This document shows, one piece after another, positions 16,062 to 24,954 of a DNA stretch of 25,826 nt. This DNA comes from an uncultured Bacteroidia bacterium (GTDB lineage Bacteria > Bacteroidota > Bacteroidia > Bacteroidales > UBA932). The stretch covers positions 1-25,826 of the forward strand of contig CACXHM010000116.1 in assembly GCA_902767465.1 (NCBI GenBank). Reading direction: 5' to 3'. The notes beneath the pieces are model-generated. The model was given only the letters and a program-made list of their open reading frames with translations. It made no database searches and had not been told where the DNA came from. Numbering within the stretch: position 1 is the first letter of the stretch; the number at the start of each line of letters is the position of its first letter. The position numbers and the translations under genes are program-made.

Positions 16062-16502
16062 ATGTTCATGCTCCGGAAATTTTTCATCTGTGCCGCCCTC
16101 ATCCTGGCAGCATCCGGGTGCGTTGTCATAAATGAAAAAACCGGTGGCGGAGGCACTCCGGACAAGGATGCGGCACTCCCCGGCAATACTCCAGGCATTT
16201 TCTTTTATAACGAGGACAAATCTTCAATCATCCTCAAACCCTACATCCACCAGACCGGAATCGAGAGGACCGCGAGCGGAAGGAGCTTCCGCATTGTGTC
16301 ACCCTCAGAAGGCAAGTTCCTGATTATGAAAGATATCCCCAACCAGATATCGAAGGATGACTCCTTTACCTTGACCCTCAGCCAGAACTGGACGAAAGAC
16401 ATCCCCTATATATCTGAACATATCGTAACGGTTGCAAAAATTGCGGACGGCAAAGCCTGGCTTTTGTCCAAGACCGGGGCAGTTTTCGTAGTCAAGCTAT
16501 AA
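16062..16502 (+). CDS. Small lipoprotein paired with an M6 protease (cassette 1, no BACON domain)
   Basis: The frame can be read back to 16002, but the promoter and a clean lipoprotein signal argue for the ATG at 16062 (146 residues) or 16068. A hydrophobic signal ends in LAASGC, so the mature protein would be lipid-anchored at the cysteine. A short Gly/Pro/Asp linker follows. The remainder (about residue 45 onward) matches the C-terminal domain of the two larger lipoproteins at 21381 and 24955: IHQ, then FRIVSP, LSQNW and a final WLLSKTGAVFVV. The BACON-like domain present in the others is absent. I do not recognise the shared domain. The protease gene begins 3 nt downstream, so the two are almost certainly co-expressed. 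Confidence 0.75.
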   Translation: MFMLRKFFICAALILAASGCVVINEKTGGGGTPDKDAALPGNTPGIFFYNEDKSSIILKPYIHQTGIERTASGRSFRIVSPSEGKFLIMKDIPNQISKDDSFTLTLSQNWTKDIPYISEHIVTVAKIADGKAWLLSKTGAVFVVKL

Positions 16503-16505
16503 ATC

Positions 16506-19001
16506 ATGAAAAAACTGCTCTGTACCATTATTCTGACCACTATAGCGGCCTTTTCACTGAAAGCCGTGCCGGCATGCCCGTGGCCAGTGAAATACCGCCA
16601 GCCCGACGGAAGCATAATAAGCATCAGGTTGCACGGCGACGAACACTGGCATTATGCGACCACCCTCGACGGCAATGTGGTCTCCCACTCTGGCGACGGA
16701 TTCATGCGGCCCGCACGAAAGCCTTCTCTAAAGAGGAATCCTATTCAGGAGAAAAGCCGCATCCGGCCGCGTTTGGTCCAAATGGCCCAGGAGAGCATCA
16801 GCATGGGGGGAAGGCGTTTTTTGGTAATACTTGTGGATTTTGCCGATGTCAGGTTCACCGTCCCTTCTGCCGCTGATGCTTTTTCATCCATGCTCAATAC
16901 CGAAGGCTACTCCCAGAACGGAGCCACCGGATCAGCCCACGATTATTTCTATGAGAACTCCCAGGGACGTTTCAATCCGGTCTTCGATGTAATCGGTCCC
17001 GTGCAGGTCAGAGGCAAAATGGCGGATTACGGAGCGAATACATCTCCCGGCGAGGGCGGAACCGACAAGAATGTGGGAGGGATGCTTGAAGAAGCCTGCA
17101 GAGCCGCGGCCTCGGCCGGGCTGGTGGACTTTTCGTCGTACGATACCGACTATGACGGTTTCGTGGATAACGTATTCTTCTACTTCGCAGGATGCAACGA
17201 AGCCGAAGGCGGTGGAGAAGATGCTATCTGGCCGCATGCCGGTGCCCTTCACTACAATGATGTAACGCTGAACGGAGTCAGGGTATGGTCGTACGCCTGC
17301 ACTTCGGAATACCGCGGCGGCAACCCGGGCACAATGGCCGGAATCGGAACTTTCTGTCACGAATTTTCCCACGTGCTTGGGCTCCCTGATTTTTACGACG
17401 CCGACTACGAGAAGCACGGCACCTCGCCCGGAGTATATTCCTGGTCGCTGATGAGCAGCGGCAACTATAACAACAACGGCCGCACGCCTCCATACCTTGG
17501 CATCCTCGAACGCTGGATGCTGGGCTGGGCCGACATGCCCTGGTGGCAGGTGGCGGGAAGGGTCAGCCTGGACCCCGTGCACAAGAACTCCGGAGCAAGG
17601 ACGCCTTCTTCTACCGACGGAGAATTCTTCCTCTATGAATACCGCGACGGCACAGGCTGGGATTCGTGGATACGCTCAAAAAATGACGCTGAACCGCCTT
17701 CAGGAATGCTTGTCTATCACGTTGACATGTCCACAACCCCGATGGAAGACGGGCTCAGTGCCTGGGATCTATGGAACTCCAACCAAGTTAACATTTATCA
17801 GTCTCACCCTTGCTACCGGCTCGCACTTCCGGTATCTTCCTGGGGAGATTATAACGACATGCTCCGCCCCGGGACCTCGGGGGCCGCAAGCTTTGAAGGA
17901 CGGGACTGGAAGGGTGCGGCAACCGGATACGTACTGAAAGACATCGACGTTTCCGACGGAAAAGTGACTGCCGAGCTTTCTGTTCCAGGCACCCGTACCA
18001 TAAAAGGATTCATTCGCAACAGCGCAGCCCAGACGATTGCGGGAGCCACCGTCACCATATCTTCCGAGGGTTCGGAACTCGCATCGGCCAAATCCGGTTC
18101 CGACGGCTTTTACAGTCTGCGCTCAGAAGGTGTCTCAATGACGGAATTCACAATCAGCGTCAGCTGCGAAGGATTCCGTCCACATTCACAGACAATAAAA
18201 CTTTCCACCTCGGAATACATACTCGACATAGTATTGCTTGGAATTGCCGAACCCGGAAAGGGGACCTTGAACAAACACGGCGGATACGGCGGCAGCAATC
18301 TCGGTATCACGAGTACTCACGCGCCCTGGTCGGCAACTCTCGCAACATGCTTCACCCCTTCCGAACTCAGGGAATACGCAGGATGGAAATTCGGAACCAT
18401 CAACTTCCTTACCAACGGCACCGGGGCGTCGAGAGTGTCGGTTTTCATAGATTTCGGAACTTCCCGAATGCTCACCCGGGACGTTCCGTCCCCTGCTTTT
18501 GGCACTATGGTCAGCGTGGATATCTCCGACGCAGGGCTTCATGTTCCCTCCGGAGAGATCGTTTACATTGGCTATGCGCTGGATTCAACCAACGAGCAGT
18601 ACTGGATCTCCATAGATTCCACGACAGGTGTACAGGGAGGAGGAGTGATGCGCCCCGGTTACCTCGACACAGGCAGCAAATCATGGCAGGATCTTGGCTA
18701 CAACCTGATAATAGACGCAACGCTTGACGAGGTTATGGAAATCCCTATTTCCGACCTCGGAATCAAAACCATAGCCAACCCTTCGAGAGGAGAGCCATAC
18801 CCTCTGGGCAGCATCTTCACGCTCACATTCGAGGATGCAGCCGCTGGCAATTCGCCTCTGCTTGAGAAATGGTATTTCGACGGGAAACCGGTTTCCGGCA
18901 GCGTCCACCTGAACAAAGCCGGCACTCATACCATCACGGTCATACTGGAATATCCGGACGGCCGTGAAGAGGAGTTGGAGCAGCAGATTATCGTACGCTG
19001 A
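16506..19001 (+). CDS. Secreted M6-family metalloprotease (cassette 1)
   Basis: This 831-residue protein belongs to peptidase family M6 (immune inhibitor A type). A signal peptide (1 to about 23) precedes a conserved N-terminal segment VKYRQPDGSIISIRLHGDE. The catalytic domain has the metzincin-like zinc motif HEFSHVLGLPD (285-295) and a Met-turn at SLMSSG. It also has a calcium-type loop DTDYDGFVD (213-221) and paired cysteines C265 and C284. Beta domains follow: a carboxypeptidase-regulatory-like domain (about 497-570), a jelly-roll-like segment (about 595-740) and an Ig-like end (755-831). I see no type IX secretion tail. It overlaps the convergent protease gene by 14 bp. Substrate is unknown; host or dietary protein is a guess. 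Confidence 0.88.
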   Translation: MKKLLCTIILTTIAAFSLKAVPACPWPVKYRQPDGSIISIRLHGDEHWHYATTLDGNVVSHSGDGFMRPARKPSLKRNPIQEKSRIRPRLVQMAQESISMGGRRFLVILVDFADVRFTVPSAADAFSSMLNTEGYSQNGATGSAHDYFYENSQGRFNPVFDVIGPVQVRGKMADYGANTSPGEGGTDKNVGGMLEEACRAAASAGLVDFSSYDTDYDGFVDNVFFYFAGCNEAEGGGEDAIWPHAGALHYNDVTLNGVRVWSYACTSEYRGGNPGTMAGIGTFCHEFSHVLGLPDFYDADYEKHGTSPGVYSWSLMSSGNYNNNGRTPPYLGILERWMLGWADMPWWQVAGRVSLDPVHKNSGARTPSSTDGEFFLYEYRDGTGWDSWIRSKNDAEPPSGMLVYHVDMSTTPMEDGLSAWDLWNSNQVNIYQSHPCYRLALPVSSWGDYNDMLRPGTSGAASFEGRDWKGAATGYVLKDIDVSDGKVTAELSVPGTRTIKGFIRNSAAQTIAGATVTISSEGSELASAKSGSDGFYSLRSEGVSMTEFTISVSCEGFRPHSQTIKLSTSEYILDIVLLGIAEPGKGTLNKHGGYGGSNLGITSTHAPWSATLATCFTPSELREYAGWKFGTINFLTNGTGASRVSVFIDFGTSRMLTRDVPSPAFGTMVSVDISDAGLHVPSGEIVYIGYALDSTNEQYWISIDSTTGVQGGGVMRPGYLDTGSKSWQDLGYNLIIDATLDEVMEIPISDLGIKTIANPSRGEPYPLGSIFTLTFEDAAAGNSPLLEKWYFDGKPVSGSVHLNKAGTHTITVILEYPDGREEELEQQIIVR

Positions 19002-21384
19002 TCTGACGTCTGATCTGTTCTGTGGAACCGTCAGGATATTTGATGATTGCCTTTATAGTGTGATCCCCGGGAGACTCAAGTCTGACGGATGAACCGTTCA
19101 AAAGCACCCCGTCATAATACCAGTTCACGCTTTGCGGAGTGTCCCCTACTTCCGGATTATCCAAGCAACAGGTGAAAACAGTACCGATATCATATGGATT
19201 GTCTCCTGCAGGGCTGGAAATCACTTTTGTTCCAAACAAATCAGGGCGGCTTTGCTGCAGGTCTGCATCAATGATCACATTATCATTGAATCCATACCAT
19301 GGCCCATCGGTATGGAAACCCTCCTTGAACAGGAAGCCGCCTTCCGTACCTTTCTCATCGTCCAAACCAATCCAAAAACTACCCTCCACATCCTTTACAG
19401 CAACCCCGAAATAGACAACCTCCCCTACTGGAACGGATATATGGGCATCACTGATATCGACCGATGTCATCTTATAGAAAAGAGGGGATTCGACAGTCCG
19501 CGTAAAAATACGCTTGCTTCCAGCATTTATAAAAACGTCAACCTGACCTGCTCCTGCACAGCCTATCAGGAAATTGATTGATTTAAAGACATAGCCCGAA
19601 TAAGCGTTCAGCTCCGACTCGGAAAAACCTACGGCAAAAGTGCCTGAAGAATTGTCGACCTCGGAGATTCCGCAAAGATCATATGTGGAGCCATGTTTGC
19701 ATAATGCTGCATGATACCCTTCAATAACATTATACATCACAACATTTACCACCTCTCTCATTTTATCGGCGTCTATCGTTTGCTTTACGGGCAAATAATA
19801 ATCGGCCGAAAAAAGAATGTCGAACGGAGGATTTACCGTGAGCGGAACAGATAATTCATATGAACCGTCAGCATCTGTAACCACGGAAAAGCCTGCGATT
19901 TCAACCTTGATCCCGGGCAATGGCTTGCCTGATGAGCCGCAGACCTTTCCGAGTATCAGCCTTTCTTCCGGGACCGACAGTAAAAACATCACCTGGTTCG
20001 TGCCGAAACTTATGTCCGAAAGTTTGTATCCGGTATTCACGGATGCCCAATCCACCCCTTCGAACGACCGGGCGCCTGCACTTGCCTGAAATAAGATTTC
20101 GGACTTCAAATAATAGCACGGATGGGAGCCATAGCAGTTAATATCATTGGATGTCCATAGACTTGCAGCGCTGCGGCCGTTCACGATATTATTCGACCTG
20201 TCAACATGATATACAAGCAGTGCAACGGGTCCTGTCACACCCCCGGACGTAATCTTGCTGTCCCACTTTGTTCCGTCCCTGAATTCATACAGGAAGTATT
20301 CCCCATCGGCACTGGCAGGTGTAGAAAAACCATCATTTTCATAGACCGGACTCAGGGTTTTCCGGCCGGATTCACTGTACTGTTCTATTGAATCTTTCCA
20401 ACCGAGCATATATCGCTCCAGCACGCCGAGGTACGGCGGAGTCCGTCCAGCATTGTTGTAGCAGCCTTGACACATCAAAGAGTAGTTGTCAACCGTTTTA
20501 GCAGTACCATCATTTTCATAATTGGTATCGTAAAAATCCGGAAGACCGAGCAAATGGCCGAATTCATGGCAGAATGTACCTATGCCAGCCATACTGTTTC
20601 CTTCCGCTCCCCTGTATTCAGAAGTGCATGCATAAGAATAATTGCTATGACTCATTGCATGCGGCCATATAGTATCTTCTCCACCGCCTTCAGCCTCGTT
20701 ATGGCCTGCATAGATAAAGAAAAAGAAATCCGGCAGACCTTCAATATCGTAATCAGACTCGTTTATCAGTCCCTGGTTACAAGCATATTCATAGGCCTCA
20801 AAAAGCGCATTTCCGGCATAGAAATCCCTACCCCCTTTTTCGTGGTTCTGCCCATATGCAGCATAGCCTTGTTCGAGACGTATCGGGCCTATCACATCGA
20901 AAACCGGATCAAACAATCCCTGGGAATTCTCATAGAAATAATCATGAACGGATCCCGTGGCACCATTGTCAGAATATCCGGCTTTATTCAGCATGTCATG
21001 AAAAGACGCTTTCGGATTCGGGACGGTGAAAGGAAGATCTGCGAATTCTACAAGAAAAACAGGAATCTTTATGCGTCCCTTTACAGGAGCACGCTTGAAA
21101 GCAGATTTCAATGTATGGCTTCTGGCGGCACGCCTGGCGGAGTTGATGTTTTCCACATCGAATTCCGGTTTTGCCGCCGGACGGTAGAACCCGTCTTTGT
21201 CAAGGGCAACTACCGTGTATCCGTGTGTCGTGTAATGGTAGAATTCATCGCCGTGTAAACGGATGTCGATTACCGAGCCGTCCGGCTGTCTGTATTTTAC
21301 AGTTCCGGGGAAGGCAGGGACAGCTCCTCCGGAAATGCACGCCAATAGTGCAAGCAGCAGTATTGCTGAAAGCCGTCCGTTCAT
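18988..21384 (-). CDS. Secreted M6-family metalloprotease (cassette 2)
   Basis: This paralogue of the other two M6 proteases has 798 residues. It keeps the N-terminal VKYRQPDGSVIDIRLHGDE segment, the zinc site HEFGHLLGLPD (273-283), the Met-turn SLMCQG and the cysteine pair C252 and C272. It should therefore be active. The calcium-type loop is degenerate: DYDIEGLPD replaces the DxDxDGxxD form of its siblings. The domain order after the catalytic part is the same: regulatory-like, jelly-roll-like and Ig-like. The signal sequence contains LLAC, which could act as a lipobox, but the AVPA cleavage site shared with the siblings is more likely used. The ATG overlaps the lipoprotein stop (ATGA). Spot-checked lines look AT-richer than in copy 1. 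Confidence 0.88.
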   Translation of the reverse strand: MNGRLSAILLLALLACISGGAVPAFPGTVKYRQPDGSVIDIRLHGDEFYHYTTHGYTVVALDKDGFYRPAAKPEFDVENINSARRAARSHTLKSAFKRAPVKGRIKIPVFLVEFADLPFTVPNPKASFHDMLNKAGYSDNGATGSVHDYFYENSQGLFDPVFDVIGPIRLEQGYAAYGQNHEKGGRDFYAGNALFEAYEYACNQGLINESDYDIEGLPDFFFFIYAGHNEAEGGGEDTIWPHAMSHSNYSYACTSEYRGAEGNSMAGIGTFCHEFGHLLGLPDFYDTNYENDGTAKTVDNYSLMCQGCYNNAGRTPPYLGVLERYMLGWKDSIEQYSESGRKTLSPVYENDGFSTPASADGEYFLYEFRDGTKWDSKITSGGVTGPVALLVYHVDRSNNIVNGRSAASLWTSNDINCYGSHPCYYLKSEILFQASAGARSFEGVDWASVNTGYKLSDISFGTNQVMFLLSVPEERLILGKVCGSSGKPLPGIKVEIAGFSVVTDADGSYELSVPLTVNPPFDILFSADYYLPVKQTIDADKMREVVNVVMYNVIEGYHAALCKHGSTYDLCGISEVDNSSGTFAVGFSESELNAYSGYVFKSINFLIGCAGAGQVDVFINAGSKRIFTRTVESPLFYKMTSVDISDAHISVPVGEVVYFGVAVKDVEGSFWIGLDDEKGTEGGFLFKEGFHTDGPWYGFNDNVIIDADLQQSRPDLFGTKVISSPAGDNPYDIGTVFTCCLDNPEVGDTPQSVNWYYDGVLLNGSSVRLESPGDHTIKAIIKYPDGSTEQIRRQISVR

Positions 21385-22358
21385 TGCCCAAAATCGATAT
21401 CTTCAATCACAAAACACGTTTTACCATCAAGGAGCCAGACCAGATTGTCCGCGGTCTTCGCAACCTTTGCCTTTATCAGTTGCCGGAAATCCACTTCCGG
21501 CAACCAGTTCTGATAGATGGTAAAAGACACCTCTTCCCTGGCGGGAAAAGAGTCTGGCAACCCCTTGAAAATCATCGTTTTGTTTTCCGACGGGTATACA
21601 ATACAGAAATCCTGTGTTCCATCCTGATACACCCGGCTTGATACCTGATGTATCCGTGCATCCATGATGACATTCGTGCCGGTGCCACCAAAATTGAAAA
21701 TGCCACACGATTCCACAGAAAAACCGGAGTCTTCCTGAACGACATCGATACGAAGCTCTATTCCAGACATGTCCACTACAGCAAAGCCCTTCCTGGGACA
21801 GCCGCTTGTATTAATGTCTTCTGCCTGAAAAGAAATATCCTCTCCAACAAGCGCCTTTCCTCCTTCTTTATCTGCATCGAACCAATCGGCAGGGGTTCCA
21901 TCCTCGTTTTCGCATTTCAACGACCAGTCATCAGGCAGTTTCAGATACACGTTCGCCTTATCGATATTGTTCAGCTTTATCTGTTTGAAGGAGAGCAGTT
22001 TGTCCGCTGTCAGCTGAGTAAACGTTGCATCTGCCGTCTTGCTCCCGGCCCTTACTGTCAGTTTGCCCGTACGAGTTTGTGTGCCGGGATTCTCATCCAA
22101 AACGATTTTTACTATTGTGATGTCGCCTTGCGATTGCACAAGTTCACTGATTTTCGCCCAATCACAATCCAGTCCGGCTTCAAGTTCTTTGTTACAACTT
22201 ACCTTGAACTGGATTTCATGCCGCGTACACGGTTCATACTGAAGACTGGCAGGCTTTATACTGATCTCTGTCGGGACGGCCTTCTCCTTGGGTGAACAGG
22301 AGGATATAGCTACAACCAAAAGCAAAAGAACTGCAGTTAACGAGCACTTGTATGACAT
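21381..22358 (-). CDS. BACON-domain lipoprotein paired with an M6 protease (cassette 2)
   Basis: This 325-residue lipoprotein has the lipobox AISSC ending at Cys21. A BACON-like beta domain follows (about 30-115, with CDWAKISEL and FTQLTADKL). A middle region (about 120-210) ends in a strand motif GFAVVDMSGIELRIDVVQ. The C-terminal domain (about 215-325) is shared with the lipoproteins of cassettes 1 and 3: IHQVSSR, DFCIVYP, IYQNW and VWLLDGKTCFVI. BACON domains are known from Bacteroidota surface proteins and often bind glycans or act as spacers; nothing here shows catalysis. It starts 13 nt after protease 3 and overlaps protease 2 by 4 nt, so it is probably translated with both. A role as tether, chaperone or inhibitor of the protease is inference. 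Confidence 0.8.
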   Translation of the reverse strand: MSYKCSLTAVLLLLVVAISSCSPKEKAVPTEISIKPASLQYEPCTRHEIQFKVSCNKELEAGLDCDWAKISELVQSQGDITIVKIVLDENPGTQTRTGKLTVRAGSKTADATFTQLTADKLLSFKQIKLNNIDKANVYLKLPDDWSLKCENEDGTPADWFDADKEGGKALVGEDISFQAEDINTSGCPRKGFAVVDMSGIELRIDVVQEDSGFSVESCGIFNFGGTGTNVIMDARIHQVSSRVYQDGTQDFCIVYPSENKTMIFKGLPDSFPAREEVSFTIYQNWLPEVDFRQLIKAKVAKTADNLVWLLDGKTCFVIEDIDFGQ

Positions 22359-22371
22359 TAACTTCTTTTTT

Positions 22372-24942
22372 CTATTGCACCTTTATCTGCTGGGTAATCT
22401 GCTCTGACGAACCGTCCTCATATTCCAGGACTGCCTTTACGGTGTGAACCCCGATATCGGAAAGAGTTATGACGGAGCCTTCCACAGGAGTTCCGTCAAA
22501 ATACCAGGTAATACTGGAGGGCGTTTCTCCGGCATTGGGATTCTCGAATCCGAGGTTGAACTGCGTTCCGACAGCATAAGCCTCTCCCTTTCCAGGATTA
22601 AGCAGTATTTTAGCCCCGAGCCCGTCGAAAGGAGATTTCATTTCCTGTACTTCGGAATCAATAATCAAGTTATATCCCAGATCCGACCAGGTGCTGTTTC
22701 CGGACGTAAGGAACTCCGAAGTATAAACACCGCCGCCGGGGACTCCATCTCCGGAATCGATACTTATCCAGTACTGGCCCTTTATTTCCTTAACTGCGCA
22801 TCCGATATATACGTCCTTCCCTTCCGGCACGGTAATACCGGCATCGCTGATATCGACTGTCTGGATCGAACCCATCTGGGGCCGAGCCACGGTTCTTGTG
22901 AAAACCCGGTCTTTTCCAAAGTCGATGAAAACATCCAGCTGTTTTACTCCGGTGCCGCCCAGCATATACCTTATCGTATTGAAACGATTGCCTTTAACAG
23001 ATGTAAGTTCTGCAGCCGAAAACTTCACCGCAATAGTGGCGGTATAGCTGTCGGCCTCCTGGGTAAATCCAAGCGAGCCGCCAGGAGTAGTATGCTTGCA
23101 CAGACTTGACGGTACACCTTCGGTCAGATCATACAAGACGGCATCGGTAACGGCCCTGCTGCCGGAAACAGTGACGGTCTTGTTCGAAGGAGTATAATAG
23201 GGAATGGAGAAACTGATGGTGAACTTTGTACCCGCCTCGGAAGGGACCACAATCGAATATGTTCCGTCGGAAGCGGTATGTCCGTTGTAGGATACGGAAG
23301 CTGACTGCAGTTCCCGGAGGCTCACCATGCTCCGCCTCGATTTGAGTTGTTGCACGCCCTCGGAGTCTTCCGGGATGATATCCACCTTGACACCTTCCAG
23401 TATCCGGCCTTTGCTGTCCACAACCTTTCCGGAGAATATAATAGAATCCGGAGCCAGCAAATCCAGACTCACAGTTCCATTGTTGTAGCTTATATTTGAA
23501 AGGATATATCCGGTCGCCTGCTTTGCCCAGTCAACTCCTTCAAAAGAAGTGGTCCCGGTTGATCCCGGAAACATCAGGTCGGTGTAGCTGCTGTACGAAG
23601 TCGTGGGACGTTCGATATAGTAGCAAGGATGTGAACCGTAATTGTTAAGCGAGTTGGACTGCCAAAGGGATGCGGCAGAATAAGATCCGACGGCATTGTC
23701 CGACATGTCCACATGATAGATAAGCAGCCCTGAAGGTGCCTGGTCGGATGATTTCGTCTTGATATAGCTGTCCCATCCGCTGCCGTCACGGACTTCGTAT
23801 AGGAAGAACTCTCCCTGAACGGATGTGGGTGTCTTATAGCCTTGATTCTCATGAACGGGCCGAATGGCTTTGGTGCCGGTTGCAGTCCAGACGCCTGGTT
23901 CGTCCATCCATCCAAGCATCCAGCGCTCCAATGCTCCCAGATAGGGCGGAGTACGGCCGTTGTTATTGTAATTACCTTCGCACATCAAGGAGAAGGAATA
24001 GACAGTGTTGGCACTGCCGTTTTCCTCATAATCGCAGTCATAGAAGTCCGGAAGACCGAGCACATGCCCGAATTCATGGCAGAACGTTCCGATTCCCGCC
24101 ATTGTAGTGCTGCTGTTCGATCCCCTGTATTCCGATGTACACGCATATGAACGCAACCTCACTCCGTCAAACAGAGACGATCCATATATATTTGAAGCAT
24201 GGGGCCAGATAGTGTCTTCGCCTCCGCCTTCCGCCTCATTGTGTCCGGCAAAATAAAAGAAGACATTGTCCACATAACCGTCACCGTCATTGTCGTAGTC
24301 GGCAAAATTCAGCATTCCCTTTGATTGAGCAATGAGCGCGGCATCGGCAAGCACTCCCGAAGGATCGGTATCCCCCAATCGGGCGCCATTATCATCGGTT
24401 CTGTTCTTTCCATAGTCAGCGTACGACTTGTTGAGCGTGATCGGGCCGTAAACATCGAAGGACGGTTTAAATTTCCCTTTTGAATTTTCGTAATAGTAAT
24501 CATAAGCCGAACCGGTGCCCCCGTTAGCGGAGTATCCCTTTTCGTTCAAAAGCGCAGTAAAGGCGGCTTTGGGGTCAGGGACCGTAAAATGAAGGTCGGA
24601 AAACTCGATGAGCAGGATGAGAAAGCGTTTCTCACCCACCGATAACAGATTCTCCGAAGATGCTCTCCGGGGAGCCCTGCTCATTGCGGCGCTGCGCGCC
24701 TTGCGGATTTCCGCACTGTTACGCACCGGTTTGGAGGAAGGATGATAGAATCCGTCTTCTCCCAGCGCCACCACTTTACCATTGCAGGTGGTGTAGTGAT
24801 AGTACTCATCACCGTGCAGTACAATCTCTATGACAGAACCGTCCGGCTGCCTGTATTTAACCGGTCCGGGATAAGCCGGGACCGCCTTCATGACGAGACC
24901 GGAAAGGACCGCGGCAATAATTGCAATCAGAATTCTTTTCAT
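22372..24942 (-). CDS. Secreted M6-family metalloprotease (cassette 3)
   Basis: At 856 residues this is the longest of the three M6 paralogues. It has a signal peptide (1 to about 22), then VKYRQPDGSVIEIVLHGDE. The catalytic domain has the zinc motif HEFGHVLGLPD (289-299), Met-turn SLMCEG, calcium-type loop DNDGDGYVD (217-225) and paired cysteines C268 and C288. The extra length comes mainly from an insertion of about 25 residues, rich in Ser, Glu and Arg, within the carboxypeptidase-regulatory-like domain (about 500-610). Jelly-roll-like and Ig-like domains complete the protein. It starts 12 nt after the cassette 3 lipoprotein and is followed 13 nt later by the cassette 2 lipoprotein, placing four genes in one apparent transcript. 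Confidence 0.89.
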   Translation of the reverse strand: MKRILIAIIAAVLSGLVMKAVPAYPGPVKYRQPDGSVIEIVLHGDEYYHYTTCNGKVVALGEDGFYHPSSKPVRNSAEIRKARSAAMSRAPRRASSENLLSVGEKRFLILLIEFSDLHFTVPDPKAAFTALLNEKGYSANGGTGSAYDYYYENSKGKFKPSFDVYGPITLNKSYADYGKNRTDDNGARLGDTDPSGVLADAALIAQSKGMLNFADYDNDGDGYVDNVFFYFAGHNEAEGGGEDTIWPHASNIYGSSLFDGVRLRSYACTSEYRGSNSSTTMAGIGTFCHEFGHVLGLPDFYDCDYEENGSANTVYSFSLMCEGNYNNNGRTPPYLGALERWMLGWMDEPGVWTATGTKAIRPVHENQGYKTPTSVQGEFFLYEVRDGSGWDSYIKTKSSDQAPSGLLIYHVDMSDNAVGSYSAASLWQSNSLNNYGSHPCYYIERPTTSYSSYTDLMFPGSTGTTSFEGVDWAKQATGYILSNISYNNGTVSLDLLAPDSIIFSGKVVDSKGRILEGVKVDIIPEDSEGVQQLKSRRSMVSLRELQSASVSYNGHTASDGTYSIVVPSEAGTKFTISFSIPYYTPSNKTVTVSGSRAVTDAVLYDLTEGVPSSLCKHTTPGGSLGFTQEADSYTATIAVKFSAAELTSVKGNRFNTIRYMLGGTGVKQLDVFIDFGKDRVFTRTVARPQMGSIQTVDISDAGITVPEGKDVYIGCAVKEIKGQYWISIDSGDGVPGGGVYTSEFLTSGNSTWSDLGYNLIIDSEVQEMKSPFDGLGAKILLNPGKGEAYAVGTQFNLGFENPNAGETPSSITWYFDGTPVEGSVITLSDIGVHTVKAVLEYEDGSSEQITQQIKVQ

Positions 24943-24954
24943 GGCGGAACGGTT

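Noticed and set aside
18750..19001. Type IX secretion C-terminal domain on the M6 proteases
   Set aside because: The ends are Ig-like strands closing in Q-I-x-V-(R/Q) without the conserved T9SS tail motifs; export by the general pathway is simpler.
18999..19017. Direct repeat TGATCTG twice after the protease 1 stop
   Set aside because: It is explained by the repeated QI-R codons at the end of protease 2 on the other strand; no sign of an attachment site or element boundary.
20467..21258. A 263-codon plus-strand open frame
   Set aside because: Antisense to the catalytic region of protease 2. A similar shadow appears opposite the corresponding region of protease 1, as expected for paralogues.
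21330..21384. Protease 2 as a lipoprotein because of LLAC in its signal sequence
   Set aside because: The siblings have no cysteine there and all three share an AVPA signal-peptidase-like site, so the cysteine is probably incidental; not excluded.
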